DNA from: CAWCFV01 sp963794995
GTDB taxonomy: Bacteria; Actinomycetota; Actinomycetes; JACCUZ01
Direction of reading: 5' to 3'
Assembly (NCBI GenBank): GCA_963794995.1
Contig: CAWCFV010000002.1
Span: 1,302,001-1,366,000 of the forward strand
DNA: 64,000 bases
Made by a program: the position numbers and the translations under genes. Below the pieces are notes generated by a model. The model saw only the letters and a program-made list of their open reading frames with translations, was not told the DNA's origin and did no database searches. Below are positions 43,101 through 52,289 of this stretch, in pieces (the stretch's first letter is position 1; each line of letters begins with the position of its first letter).

Positions 43101-46100
43101 CTGCCGGGTGGCTTCCGGGCCCTGCCCTCCACCCGCGGCCTGACCGTCGGCGGCACGCCCGTCGACGTGACCGGCAGCACGCAGGAGGACGGCAGCTACC
43201 GGCTGCAGGCCGACGAGGTCTCCTGCTCCGAGGACCCGTCCGTCGAGGCGAGCATCCAGGCCGAGCCCGGCATCGCGCTCGGTGCGACCAGCGCCTCGGC
43301 GACCGCGACGTTCGGCGAGGCGACCGCCGCGGCGACCGACTCCGCGCCGGTCACCGTCCAGGACCCGAGCGGGCCCACCGACGTCCCGGCGGCCATCGAC
43401 ATCCCGACCGGCACCGTCTTCCTCGGCTACGTCTCCTCCGCGGGCGACCAGGACGTCTACCGACTGCCGCAGGTCGCCGCGGGCAGCCAGCTCACGGTGC
43501 GGCTGGCCCACGTCCCCGCCGGGCAGGACTACGACCTGTCGGTGTTCGGACCCGGCACCCCGGCACTGCACAGCTCGACCGAGGGCTCCCCGCTGCGCGG
43601 CTCGATGCTGCGGGGCTCCCCGCTGCGCGGGTCCCCCGTCGACGACACCACCCTCGACCCGGCCACCGACGGCGGCACCGCCGCGCCCGAGCCACAGGCC
43701 GACGTCCCGGTCGAGCCCCCCGAGGGCAGCTCGGTCCTGGGCATCTCCGCCAACCGCGGCGACGCCGGCGAGTCGCTGGCCTACACCGTCCCCGACGGCC
43801 GCGCCGCGGGCGAGACCACCATCGTGGTCAGCGGCTACAACGGCTCGACCGACCGGACCACGCCGTACTCGCTGCTGGTGTCTGTCACGCCGCCGGCCGG
43901 TGCCCCGTCCTGCGCGACGCCGGCGTTTCCCTTCGCCGGCCAGGGCGTCCGGGGCGCGCTCCGGGCCCCGTCGTCCCTGCCCGCCGGCACCGAGACCGTC
44001 ATCCTGACCAACCAGAAGCGCCTCGGTGACCTCTATGGGTCGGCCGCGGCCACCAACGTCCTGACCAAGCTGGGCACGCTCGCGGGCCGGCCCGACGTCA
44101 AGGGCGTCGTCCTGCCGGTCGAGGGCGACGACGCCGTCCAGGCGGCGTACACGGCCTGGGACGACGACTCCTGCTCCCCGGCGAAGGCCAACGCCGTCGT
44201 CGCGGCGGTCAACGCCTACGTCGACCGGGTGCGCGACACCACCCCGACGCTGAAGTTCGTCGTCGTGGCCGGCAACGACCTCGTCGTCCCGATGGGCCGC
44301 GTGAGCGACCGGATGGACCTCGAGAACGAGGCCGGCTTCGCCGCCGACCAGGTCTACGCCGGCAAGGAGAACCCGCTGTCGGCCGCGCTGCGCGGCAGCT
44401 ACCTGCTCACCGACGACGTCTACGGCGACCTGAACCCGATCCCGTGGCTGGACAGCTTCGTCTACGTCCCGGACCTGGCCGTGGGTCGCCTGGTCGAGAC
44501 GCCCGCCGACATCGTCAAGGCGGTCGACCAGTACGTCTCGTCCAACGGCCGCCGCTCCCCGACCACGGCCTACACCGCCGGCTACGACTTCAACTCCGAC
44601 GGCGCCCAGGCGGTGGCCGACACCCTGCGCTTCCGGGTGCCCAACGGCGCAGCGTTCACGACGATCAACGAGACGTGGAACCGCACCGACGCGATCGCCG
44701 GCTTCGCGGCGGCCGCCCACGGCTACGCCTCGGTCAACGCCCACTACGACGCTTACCGGGCACTGCCCGCCGACCAGAACAGCGGTGGCGTGGAGAGCCA
44801 GCTGCTGACCAGCGCCGACCTGCCGGCCGACCTGACCGGAGGCGTGCTGTTCACCATCGGCTGCCACGCCGGGCTCAACGTCGCCGACACCTTCGTCGCC
44901 GACCCGACCGAGGCGGTGCGCAAGGCCGACTTCGCCCAGACGATCGCCAGTCGCGGCGGTGCCTACGCGGCCAACACCGGCTACGGCTACGGCGACACCG
45001 AGGCCGTCGCCTACTCCGAGAAGCTGATGGCCGACTTCGCCACCAACCTGAACGGCTCGATGACCGTCGGGCAGGCGCTGATGTTCGCCAAGCAGTCCTA
45101 CGTGCACCTGCCGATGTCGGTCGTGGACGCCAAGGTGCTGCAGCAGGCGACCTTCTACGGCCTGCCGATGTACCGGATCGGCGCGACGGGCACCGCCGCC
45201 CCCGCGACCCTTCCGTCGGTGCCCCCCACGGGGTCCGACAACGCCGAGGGCAGCGTCGTGACCGCGTCGTTCGACGGCTCGGGTGCCCGCAGCCTGGTCC
45301 GGGAGGACACGGGGCGTGGCTCGTTCTTCGCCGTCCGCACTGCCGGGTCCGACCAGTCGCCGCTGGCGATCCCGGGCCGGCCGCTGGTGCCCGAGACCAC
45401 GGACGCCCACCCGCAGGTGGCGGGCAAGCAGGCGCACGGCGTGCTGCTCGAGGGTCTGAGCACCCGGCTCACCTCCGGTTCCGGCGGCTTCGACCCCGTC
45501 TACTCCAGCGCGGCACCGGACTCGAGCAGCACCTCCCCCGAGCCGGCGACGACCGGGGCGTTCTTCCCGTCCGCCCTCGTCAACGTCGTGGAGCGGGCCA
45601 CCCCCGCGGGTCTGCGCGACGTCGTCGTGCTGCACCCGGGCCAGTTCCGCAGCGCCTCCACGACCACCGGCCTCGGCTTCCAGCAGCTCGCGGACGAGAT
45701 GAAGTACAAGGTGCTCTACTCGAGCAAGGGCGACGTCGAGCCGCCCGCGATCGGCTCCGTCGTCGGCTCGGTCAGCGGCAGCGTGGCCACCTTCACGGTC
45801 ACCACCCCGGCAGCCGACGCGACCAGTGCGACCGTGCTGTACCTGGCCCGCAGCAGCACCAGCCCCCAGGCGTGGAAGAAGGTCACGCTGACCAGCTCCG
45901 ACGGCGGGACCACCTTCACCGGCTTCGACACGGTGGCGACCCCGACGGTGGAGCAGTTCTTCGTCCAGCTGGTCGACGACGCGAACAACGTGTCGACGTC
46001 GAGCAAGAAGGGCCAGGACTTCGAGGCCCCGGTCGAGCCGGTCGCCGACGCCCCGGTGCTGCAGCTGTCCGGCACGCCCGTCGGCGGCGAGTACGTCGGG

Positions 46101-46874
46101 CCGCAGCAGGTGACAATCCTCGGCCGGGCGCCGCTGACCTACCGGATCGACGGTGACGTTGCCGACACGAACTACACCGGCCCGTTCACGGTGACCGGTC
46201 CCGGTGAGGTCACCGTGACCGCCACCGACGGCGAGGGCACGGAGACCGCCCGCACCTTCACCATCGTCGCCCCCCCGGGGCCGGTCGTGACGATCTCCAG
46301 CCCGGCCCAGGGTGGCTCCTACCCGGCCGGCCAGGCGATCGCCCCGGTGTTCCGGTGCGCCGGCTACGACGTCCGCAGCTGCGTCGCCACCCCGGCGACG
46401 CCGGCTACCGGCGTCGGGACCCACACGTTCACCGTGACCGGGACCGACGCCCAGGGCCGCACGGGGAGTGCGACCGTCACCTACGCGGTGCAGTACGGCT
46501 TCGTCGGCCTCTTCTCGCCGGTGAACGACGGTGTCGGGCAGCCGATGAGCACCTTCAAGAAGAACTCGACGATCCCGCTCAAGTTCCGGCTGCTCACGCC
46601 GACCGGCCCCCTGTCCGCCGCCGCCTCCGCCGCCCTGGCCGCGTCCTGCGACCTGAAGCTCACCTACCAGGTCGTGGGGACGGCGACCACCCCGGTCGAC
46701 GAGCCGGTCTTCACGGCGCCCACCGACGCCAACGGCTGCTTCCGCTGGGACGGGTCGCAGTTCCACTACAACCTGGGCACCAAGGCGATGTCCGCCGGGA
46801 AGGTCTACCTGCTGCGGATCCGCTCGGTCTCCGGCTCGGCGCAGGAGCACACGGTCCGGATCGGGCTGCGCTGA
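40184..46874 (+). CDS. Giant secreted modular protein: delta-60 propeller, pentapeptide repeats, C25 peptidase, PxKF (one frameshift)
   Basis: A predicted protein of about 2230 residues. A Sec signal peptide (residues 1-35, ending AAADPP) precedes delta-60 repeats at about 45-480 (VVQPDGKIVAAF, RFNPDGTPDG, LALMPDGDVLAVGYA). Residues 675-720 are nine tandem S[PM]LRG pentapeptides, with three more near 1135. A gingipain-like C25 peptidase domain covers about 1340-1660, with the likely catalytic His in SVNAHYDAYR (codon at 44742) and Cys in FTIGCHAGLN (codon at 44862). Ig-like segments follow, then a PxKF domain (KNSTIPLKFRL) at the C-terminus. An extra base at 41933 splits the frame. Function is unknown: possibly a surface or secreted protease. 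Confidence 0.82.
42207..42341 (+). repeat. 30-bp minisatellite, 4.5 copies, encoding (SPLRGSMLRG)n
   Basis: Four near-identical 30-bp units plus a half unit encode nine S[PM]LRG pentapeptides. Differences between units are single C/G changes at third positions. A length of 30 keeps frame on gain or loss of units. The encoded pattern fits pentapeptide-repeat beta-helix coils with Leu at the centre. Confidence 0.9.
43587..43631 (+). repeat. Second SPLRG/SMLRG pentapeptide cluster (three copies)
   Basis: The same 15-bp pentapeptide codon pattern reappears 1.2 kb downstream (SPLRG, SMLRG, SPLRG) in the same protein, between two beta-rich segments. It probably arose by duplication from the first cluster. 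Confidence 0.85.
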
Positions 46875-46883
46875 CCGGGGAAG

Positions 46884-46914
46884 CCGACCGGTCGGCGTCC
46901 CAGGATCCGGGACG
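46884..46914. promoter_or_regulatory. Adjacent palindrome and hairpin just upstream of the deoC promoter
   Basis: CCGACCGGTCGG (46884-46895, perfect palindrome) is followed by CGTCCC (46896-46901) and GGGACG (46909-46914), which pair with a 7-nt loop. Both lie in the -35 zone of deoC and 10-40 nt after the giant gene stop. They may be the terminator of that gene, a repressor site for deoC, or both. Confidence 0.4.
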
Positions 46915-46918
46915 GGGC

Positions 46919-46924
46919 TAGACT
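46919..46924 (+). promoter_or_regulatory. -10 box TAGACT, leaderless promoter of deoC
   Basis: TAGACT ends 6 nt before the GTG at 46931, so the deoC mRNA probably lacks a leader. Confidence 0.55.
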
Positions 46925-46930
46925 CGGGCG

Positions 46931-47908
46931 GTGACAACGACCGCTCCCCCGCCGGTCGCCCGGGCCCTCGACGGCCTCGACGTCCCCGGTATCACCGCCT
47001 CCGAGGCCTCGCTGCGCCGGTTCCTGCACGGCCTCCCCGGTGTCGACCAGGTGGGGGCCGAGGCCCGGGCCGCCACGCTGGCCACCCGGTCGATCAAGAC
47101 CTCCGCGAAGGCGTGGGCCATCGACCTCGCGATCCGGATGATCGACCTGACCACGCTCGAAGGGCAGGACACCCCCGGCAAGGTGCGGGCCCTGTGCGCG
47201 AAGGCGATGCGCCCGGACCCCTCGGAGCCCGGGACGCCGCCCGTCGCGGCCATCTGCGTCTACCCCGACATGGTCCCGGTCGCCGTCGAGGCGCTGCGCG
47301 GCTCGGGCGTGCACGTCGCGAGCGTCGCCACCGCGTTCCCCAGCGGCCGGGCCAGCCTCGCGGTCAAGCTCGCCGACACCCGCGACGCCGTCGCCGCCGG
47401 GGCCGACGAGATCGACATGGTCATCGACCGCGGCGCCTTCCTCTCCGGTCGCTACCTCGAGGTGTTCGACGAGATCGTGGCCACCAAGGAGGCGTGCGGC
47501 GACGCGCACCTCAAGGTCATCCTCGAGACCGGCGAGCTGGTCACCTACGACAGCGTGCGCCGGGCGTCGTGGCTCGGGATGCTCGCGGGTGGCGACTTCA
47601 TCAAGACCTCGACCGGCAAGATCGCACCGGCGGCCACCCTGCCGGTGACCCTGGTGATGCTCGAGGCCGTGCGCGACTTCCGCGCCACGACGGGGCGCCA
47701 GGTCGGCGTCAAGCCGGCCGGCGGCATCCGCACGACGAAGGACGCGATCAAGTACCTCGTCCTCGTCAACGAGACGGTCGGCGACGACTGGCTCGACCCG
47801 GACTGGTTCCGGCTGGGCGCGAGCAGCCTGCTCAACGACCTGCTCATGCAGAAGACCAAGATGGCCACCGGCCGCTACAGCGGTCCCGACTACTTCACCC
47901 TCGACTAG
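46931..47908 (+). CDS. deoC: Deoxyribose-phosphate aldolase
   Basis: A 325-residue class I aldolase that cleaves 2-deoxyribose-5-phosphate to acetaldehyde and glyceraldehyde-3-phosphate. It has MIDLTTLEGQDT, AICVYPDMV, VATAFPSG, EIDMVIDRGAFLSG, LKVILETGEL, the FIKTSTGK Schiff-base lysine region and GVKPAGGIRT. It is longer than E. coli DeoC, like the actinobacterial and animal forms. The GTG start is leaderless. Two aldehyde dehydrogenase genes follow immediately and could oxidise the acetaldehyde. Confidence 0.95.
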   Translation: MTTTAPPPVARALDGLDVPGITASEASLRRFLHGLPGVDQVGAEARAATLATRSIKTSAKAWAIDLAIRMIDLTTLEGQDTPGKVRALCAKAMRPDPSEPGTPPVAAICVYPDMVPVAVEALRGSGVHVASVATAFPSGRASLAVKLADTRDAVAAGADEIDMVIDRGAFLSGRYLEVFDEIVATKEACGDAHLKVILETGELVTYDSVRRASWLGMLAGGDFIKTSTGKIAPAATLPVTLVMLEAVRDFRATTGRQVGVKPAGGIRTTKDAIKYLVLVNETVGDDWLDPDWFRLGASSLLNDLLMQKTKMATGRYSGPDYFTLD

Positions 47909-47926
47909 CAGAGCACTGAGGCTCCG

Positions 47927-49369
47927 TTGAACACCACGAAGTTCGAGTACGCCCCGGCGCCGGAGTCGCGCGCCATCCTCGACCTGCAGTCGTCCTACGG
48001 GCTGTTCATCGACGGTCAGTTCGTCGACACGGCCGACGGGCGCACCTTCAAGACCGTCAGCCCGGCGTCGGAGGAGGTGCTCGCCGAGATCACCGAGGCC
48101 GGGCCGACCGACGTCGACCGGGCGGTCGCCGCCGCGCGGCGCGCCTACGACAAGGTCTGGTCGAAGCTGCCGGCCCGTGAGCGCGGCAAGTACCTGTTCC
48201 GGATCGCGCGCATCATCCAGGAGCGGGCCCGCGAGCTCGCGGTCCTCGAGTCGCTCGACAACGGCAAGCCGATCCGCGAGTCGCGCGACGTCGACATCCC
48301 CCTGGTCTCGGCCTGGTTCTTCCACTACGCCGGCTGGGCCGACAAGCTCGAGCACGCCGGCTTCGGACCCGATCCGAAGTCGCTCGGAGTGGCCGGTCAG
48401 GTCATCCCGTGGAACTTCCCGCTGCTGATGCTCGCGTGGAAGATCGCGCCCGCGCTGGCCTGCGGCAACACCGTGGTGCTCAAGCCGGCCGAGACCACCC
48501 CGCTCACGGCCCTGCTCTTCGCCGAGATCTGCCAGCAGGCCGACCTCCCGCCGGGCGTCGTCAACATCGTGACCGGCGCCGGTGACACCGGTCGAGCCCT
48601 GGTCGAGCACGCCGGGGTCGACAAGGTCGCGTTCACCGGGTCGACCGACGTCGGCAAGATGATCGCCCGGTCGACGGCCGGCACCTCGAAGAAGGTCACC
48701 CTCGAGCTGGGCGGCAAGGCCGCCAACATCGTCTTCGACGACGCACCGGTCGACCAGGCCGTCGAGGGCATCGTCAACGGGATCTTCTTCAACCAGGGCC
48801 ACGTCTGCTGCGCCGGCTCCCGGCTGCTCGTCCAGGAGTCGGCGTACGACGTGGTGATGGACTCCCTCAAGCGGCGGCTGGGCACCCTCCGCCTGGGCGA
48901 CCCGCTGGACAAGAACACCGACATCGGCGCCATCAACTCCGCCGAGCAGCTGGCCCGGATCCGCGAGCTGTCCGACGTCGGCGAGTCCGAGGGCGCCGAG
49001 CGCTGGTCACCGCCGTGCGACCTGCCCGCGAAGGGCTTCTGGTTCCCGCCCACCGTGTTCACCGGGGTCTCCCAGGCGCACCGGATCGCCCGCGAGGAGA
49101 TCTTCGGGCCTGTCCTGTCGGTGCTCACCTTCCGCACCCCGCAGGAGGCCGTCGAGAAGGCCAACAACACCCCGTACGGCCTGTCCGCCGGCGTCTGGAC
49201 CGACAAGGGCTCGCGCATCCTCTGGATGGCCAACCAGCTGCGCGCCGGCGTCGTCTGGGCCAACACGTTCAACCGCTTCGACCCGTCCTCGCCGTTCGGC
49301 GGCTACAAGGAGTCGGGCTTCGGCCGCGAGGGCGGCCGTCACGGGCTGGAGGGCTACCTCGATGTCTGA
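47927..49369 (+). CDS. Aldehyde dehydrogenase (full length)
   Basis: A 480-residue NAD(P)-dependent aldehyde dehydrogenase. It has the cofactor-domain PWNFPLLMLAWKIAPALACG, LKPAETTPL and FTGSTDVGK, the general base in VTLELGGKAANIV and the catalytic Cys in FFNQGHVCCAGSR. EEIFGPVLSVLTF and SPFGGYKESGFGREGG follow near the C-terminus. It probably oxidises the acetaldehyde from DeoC. The start is a TTG with GAGG 6 nt upstream, 18 nt after the deoC stop. The half-length aldehyde dehydrogenase gene overlaps its last 8 nt. Confidence 0.93.
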   Translation: MNTTKFEYAPAPESRAILDLQSSYGLFIDGQFVDTADGRTFKTVSPASEEVLAEITEAGPTDVDRAVAAARRAYDKVWSKLPARERGKYLFRIARIIQERARELAVLESLDNGKPIRESRDVDIPLVSAWFFHYAGWADKLEHAGFGPDPKSLGVAGQVIPWNFPLLMLAWKIAPALACGNTVVLKPAETTPLTALLFAEICQQADLPPGVVNIVTGAGDTGRALVEHAGVDKVAFTGSTDVGKMIARSTAGTSKKVTLELGGKAANIVFDDAPVDQAVEGIVNGIFFNQGHVCCAGSRLLVQESAYDVVMDSLKRRLGTLRLGDPLDKNTDIGAINSAEQLARIRELSDVGESEGAERWSPPCDLPAKGFWFPPTVFTGVSQAHRIAREEIFGPVLSVLTFRTPQEAVEKANNTPYGLSAGVWTDKGSRILWMANQLRAGVVWANTFNRFDPSSPFGGYKESGFGREGGRHGLEGYLDV

Positions 49370-50222
49370 GCGACTGGACGTCCGCAAGACCTACAAGATC
49401 TTCATCGGCGGGAAGTTCCCGCGCTCGGAGAGCGGCCGCTCCTACGAGGTCGCCGACAGCAAGGGCAGGTTCCTCGCCAACGCGGCGATGGCCTCGCGCA
49501 AGGACGCGCGCGACGCCGTCGTGGCCGCCCGCAAGGCGTTCCCGGGATGGTCCGAGGCCACGGCCTACAACCGCGGCCAGGTCCTCTACCGGGTGGCCGA
49601 GCTGCTCGAGGGCCGTCGCTCGCAGTTCGTCGACGAGGTCGCGCAGGGCGAGGGGCTCTCCCGCAGCAAGGCGGAGACCGCCGTCGACGCGGCGATCGAC
49701 CGCTGGGTCTGGTACGCCGGGTGGTCGGACAAGGTCGCCCAGGTCCTGGGCTCGGCCAACCCGGTGTCCGGGCCGTACTTCGACTTCTCGGTTCCCGAGC
49801 CCACCGGCGTCGTGGCCGTCGTGGCCCCGCAGGACTCCTCGCTGCTCGGCCTGGTGTCGGTGCTGGCCCCGGCGGTCGTCACCGGCAACGCGGTCGTGGT
49901 GCTCGCCAGCGAGCTCCGCCCCCTGCCCGCCGTGACCCTGTCCGAGGTCCTCGCGACCTCCGACGTGCCCGGCGGTGTCGTCAACGTGCTGACCGGCGTC
50001 ACCGCGGAGGTGGCCCCCTGGCTGGCGTCGCACATGGACGTCAACAGCATCGACCTCGCCGGCGTGTCCGGCGAGGATGCCACCACCCTGCAGGTCGCGG
50101 CGGCCGACAACCTCAAGCGCGTGCTGCGCCCCGCGAGAACCGACTGGGCCAGGACGCCGGACCTCACCAGGCTGCGTGCCCACCTCGAGACCAAGACGGT
50201 CTGGCACCCGATCGGCGTCTAG
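49362..50222 (+). CDS. Half-length aldehyde dehydrogenase-like protein lacking the catalytic domain
   Basis: A 286-residue protein. Residues 1-235 align with the N-terminal cofactor-binding half of aldehyde dehydrogenases (KIFIGGKFPRSESGRS, PTGVVAVVAPQDSSLLGLV). The catalytic-Cys segment and oligomerisation tail are missing. The C-terminus (ADNLKRVLRPAR, then DWARTPDLTRLRAHLETKT) is distinct and looks deliberate, not a random truncation. The ATG overlaps the full-length gene by 8 nt. It is probably a non-catalytic partner or regulator of the neighbour; function unproven. Confidence 0.82.
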   Translation: MSERLDVRKTYKIFIGGKFPRSESGRSYEVADSKGRFLANAAMASRKDARDAVVAARKAFPGWSEATAYNRGQVLYRVAELLEGRRSQFVDEVAQGEGLSRSKAETAVDAAIDRWVWYAGWSDKVAQVLGSANPVSGPYFDFSVPEPTGVVAVVAPQDSSLLGLVSVLAPAVVTGNAVVVLASELRPLPAVTLSEVLATSDVPGGVVNVLTGVTAEVAPWLASHMDVNSIDLAGVSGEDATTLQVAAADNLKRVLRPARTDWARTPDLTRLRAHLETKTVWHPIGV

Positions 50223-50231
50223 GCCCGCCCC

Positions 50232-50285
50232 ACAGGCATGCGCGACCCGCCCGCGCCCTGGCGGGCGCGGATCGCGCACGCCTGT
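50232..50285 (+). terminator. Strong hairpin after the aldehyde dehydrogenase genes
   Basis: ACAGGC and TGCGCGA at the left pair with TCGCGCA and GCCTGT at the right, around a G/C-rich inner stem (CCGCGCC against GGCGCGG region). It lies 10 nt after the stop and just before the next promoter. There is no T tract, as is common in actinobacteria. Confidence 0.6.
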
Positions 50286-50288
50286 CGG

Positions 50289-50294
50289 TAGCCT
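50289..50294 (+). promoter_or_regulatory. -10 box TAGCCT, leaderless promoter of the kinase-like gene
   Basis: TAGCCT ends 6 nt before the ATG at 50301. Confidence 0.5.
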
Positions 50295-50300
50295 CCGCGG

Positions 50301-50900
50301 ATGGTCCTGCCCACCGCACGTCTCGTGCTGCTCGCGGGACCGTCCGGGTCCGGCAAGACCCACCTCGCCGAGGAGTCCGGGCTGCCCCTCGTCGACCTGG
50401 ACCACTTCTACAAGGACGGCGACGACCCGACCGCGCCGCGCCACCCGACCCTGGGCATCGTCGACTGGGACGACCCCGAGTCCTGGGACGCCGCCGGTGC
50501 CCTCGCCGCGCTGGAGGCGCTCTGCCGCACCGGGACGGCCGAGGTGCCCGTCTACGACATCGCCCACGACGGCCGGGTCGGCACCCGGCGGTTCGACATC
50601 GGCGACTCGCCGGCCTTCGTCGGCACCGGCATCTTCGCTGCGGAGCTGGTCGGCCCGGCCCGCGCTCGCGGCCTGCTGCTCGACGCCGTGGTCGTGCGCA
50701 GGTCCCGCGGCAAGAACTTCCTGCGGCGGCTGGGGCGTGACCTGCAGGAGCACCGCAAGCCGCCGGTCACCCTGCTGCGCCGCGGCATGACCCTGCTCCG
50801 CGACGAGCCCGCCGTGGTCGCCCGCCAGGTGGCACTGGGCTGCCGGGCGTGCGACCGGGCCGGGACGCTGCGCGCCCTGCGGGCCGCCGCCAGGGTGTGA
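50301..50900 (+). CDS. Uridine kinase-like P-loop NTPase
   Basis: A 199-residue protein. It has a Walker A (AGPSGSGKTHLAEE), the DLDHFYKDGDDP segment with the acidic catalytic position of uridine/phosphoribulokinase-type kinases, and a later arginine-rich lid (VVVRRSRGKNFLRRLGRDL). It may phosphorylate uridine or cytidine, fitting the nucleoside cluster, but the substrate is not shown. The ATG is leaderless. Confidence 0.78.
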   Translation: MVLPTARLVLLAGPSGSGKTHLAEESGLPLVDLDHFYKDGDDPTAPRHPTLGIVDWDDPESWDAAGALAALEALCRTGTAEVPVYDIAHDGRVGTRRFDIGDSPAFVGTGIFAAELVGPARARGLLLDAVVVRRSRGKNFLRRLGRDLQEHRKPPVTLLRRGMTLLRDEPAVVARQVALGCRACDRAGTLRALRAAARV

Positions 50901-50928
50901 CCCCGGCGGCGGCCCGTCGGTCCGAGAG

Positions 50929-51113
50929 CTAGCCGCGTGCCGTGAGGAGTCCGTCGACCTGCACGGTCTTCCCGGCGGTGAGGACCTTCACCACGATGGT
51001 CCGGTCAGCGGCTCCCCGGCGGCGGCGGCCGGCGCGGCGACGACCACCCCACCGCCGAGCAGGGCCGCGACGACGGAGAGGACGAGACGTGGCGCGTGGA
51101 CGCGACCGAGCAT
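50929..51113 (-). CDS. Possible small secreted protein (about 61 residues), frame interrupted
   Basis: From the ATG at 51113, with GGGAG 6 nt upstream, the frame encodes a signal peptide (MLGRVHAPRLVLSVVAALLG, then AAPAAAAGEPL). As read it ends at 50988 after TGPSW. In the adjacent frame the sequence continues DRTIVVKVLTAGKTVQVDG and LLTARG to a TAG at 50929, so a missing base near 51006 would join them. No family was recognised. The ribosome site and the good signal peptide are the main support. Confidence 0.35.
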
Positions 51114-51302
51114 GGGTGGCTCCCGTGGAGGACCTCGCGCCAGGGGATCCCCGGTGGCGCGAGCGCAGTCAAGCGGGTCAAGCGGCCAGGAATGCGGACA
51201 CAACCACCGATCACCCGAAAGATGATCACGAAGGACTACCGGTCCGGCCGAACGGCTGCACCCGTCCTGACGCAGCGTGCTGGCACGGGGACGCCGCGTG
51301 CG
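51114..51302. other. Intergenic, no gene seen
   Basis: The 189 nt between the possible small secreted gene and the LysR gene hold no convincing ORF, hairpin or promoter that I can recognise. Most of the 400-nt gap between the kinase-like gene and lysR is otherwise filled only by that small ORF. Confidence 0.4.
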
Positions 51303-52175
51303 CTAGGACCAGCCCCGGCTGAGGTCGGCGCACACCTCGGCTGCCAGCTCGACCAGCCGGGTCGCCGCCGGCGAGAGCTGCCGGTCGGCGTGCCAGACCA
51401 TGGCCAGGTTGCGGGGCGGCAGCCCGGTGACCGACGGGACGACGGACACCTCCGGGTCGTCCTCGTCGACGGTCAGCCGGGGCATCAGGGCGTAGCCCAG
51501 ACCGGCCGCCACGAAGCCCTGGATCGTCGGGTTGTCGTTGGAGCGGAACACGAAGGACGGGTCGACGCCGGTCCGGCGCAGGTGGTGCAGCAGGTCCTCG
51601 AACTCCTGCGGGTCGGTGTAGCCGATCAGCGGCAGCCGGGCGGCCGCGCGGAGGGTGACCGAGTCGCTGCCCGCCTCCGGTGCGTCGGCGGGGGCGAGCA
51701 GGACGTACGGGTCGTCCAGCACCCGGCGCACCGCGAACGGCCCCTCGGGCAGCGGCAGCGGCGCGAAGGACAGGTCGAACCGGCCGTCCTCGACCGCGGC
51801 GGCCAGCTCGGGCAGGTCCCAGGTCTCCTGCGGGACCAGCTCGATGCCGGGGTGCTCCTCGCGGTAGCGGCGCAGCAGGCGCGGGAGGATCTTGGTCCCG
51901 ACGCTCTGCATCGTGCCGACCCGCAGCCGCCCCTTGTCGCCGGCACGGACCGCGGCGAGGTCGGCAGCGGCCGCGTGCAGGCGCGCGACGATCGCCCGGG
52001 CGTGCCCGACCAGGACCTCGCCGAGGGGGGTCAGCCGGACGTGGTGCGGGCCGCCGGGCCGGTCGAACAGCCGCTCCCCCACGGCGCGCTCCAGGCCGGC
52101 CACCTGCTGGCTGACGGCCGACTGGGTGTAGCCCAGCTCGGAGGCGGCGGCGCTGAAGGTGCCGGTGTCGACCAC
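51303..52175 (-). CDS. LysR family transcriptional regulator (start probably about 30-40 nt upstream)
   Basis: At least 290 residues. The N-terminal winged helix is visible (FSAAASELGYTQSAVSQQVAGLE), followed by the inducer-binding domain (RLRVGTMQSVGTKILPRLLR, then DLSFAPLPLPEGPF). The conserved start of the HTH (ALDTRQLLALLAVV) lies upstream in the same frame up to about 52211, but no ATG/GTG begins it. An ATG sits there in another frame (52219), so an indel or rare start is likely. It is divergent from the small CxxC protein with a CATAAG/CTTATG dyad between. Target genes are unknown. Confidence 0.88.
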   Translation of the reverse strand: MVDTGTFSAAASELGYTQSAVSQQVAGLERAVGERLFDRPGGPHHVRLTPLGEVLVGHARAIVARLHAAAADLAAVRAGDKGRLRVGTMQSVGTKILPRLLRRYREEHPGIELVPQETWDLPELAAAVEDGRFDLSFAPLPLPEGPFAVRRVLDDPYVLLAPADAPEAGSDSVTLRAAARLPLIGYTDPQEFEDLLHHLRRTGVDPSFVFRSNDNPTIQGFVAAGLGYALMPRLTVDEDDPEVSVVPSVTGLPPRNLAMVWHADRQLSPAATRLVELAAEVCADLSRGWS

Positions 52176-52216
52176 CGCGAGCAGGGCGAGCAGCTGGCGG
52201 GTGTCGAGGGCGGAGG

Positions 52217-52264
52217 CATAAGGACTACTAATGGGTATCTCCAGGGACAGTGGTTGGACTTATG
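52217..52264. promoter_or_regulatory. Inverted repeat CATAAG ... CTTATG between lysR and the CxxC protein gene
   Basis: CATAAG at 52217-52222 and CTTATG at 52259-52264 are exact complements 36 nt apart, in an unusually A/T-rich 50-nt stretch between divergent genes. This fits a LysR-type autoregulatory site or overlapping promoters. Confidence 0.4.
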
Positions 52265-52289
52265 GTGCCAGAGTGCCGACCATGGAGTC

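Noticed and set aside
41835..46937. A 1700-codon open frame on the minus strand opposite the giant secreted protein
   Set aside because: Low-complexity Arg/Gly/Val/Asp composition, no motifs, and it mirrors the codon structure of the plus-strand gene; a GC-rich shadow.
33508..50294. CCGAC/GTCGG half-sites near the purine nucleoside phosphorylase, deoC and kinase-like promoters as a shared regulon operator
   Set aside because: Spacing and position relative to the -10 differ in each case and such words are frequent in this base composition.
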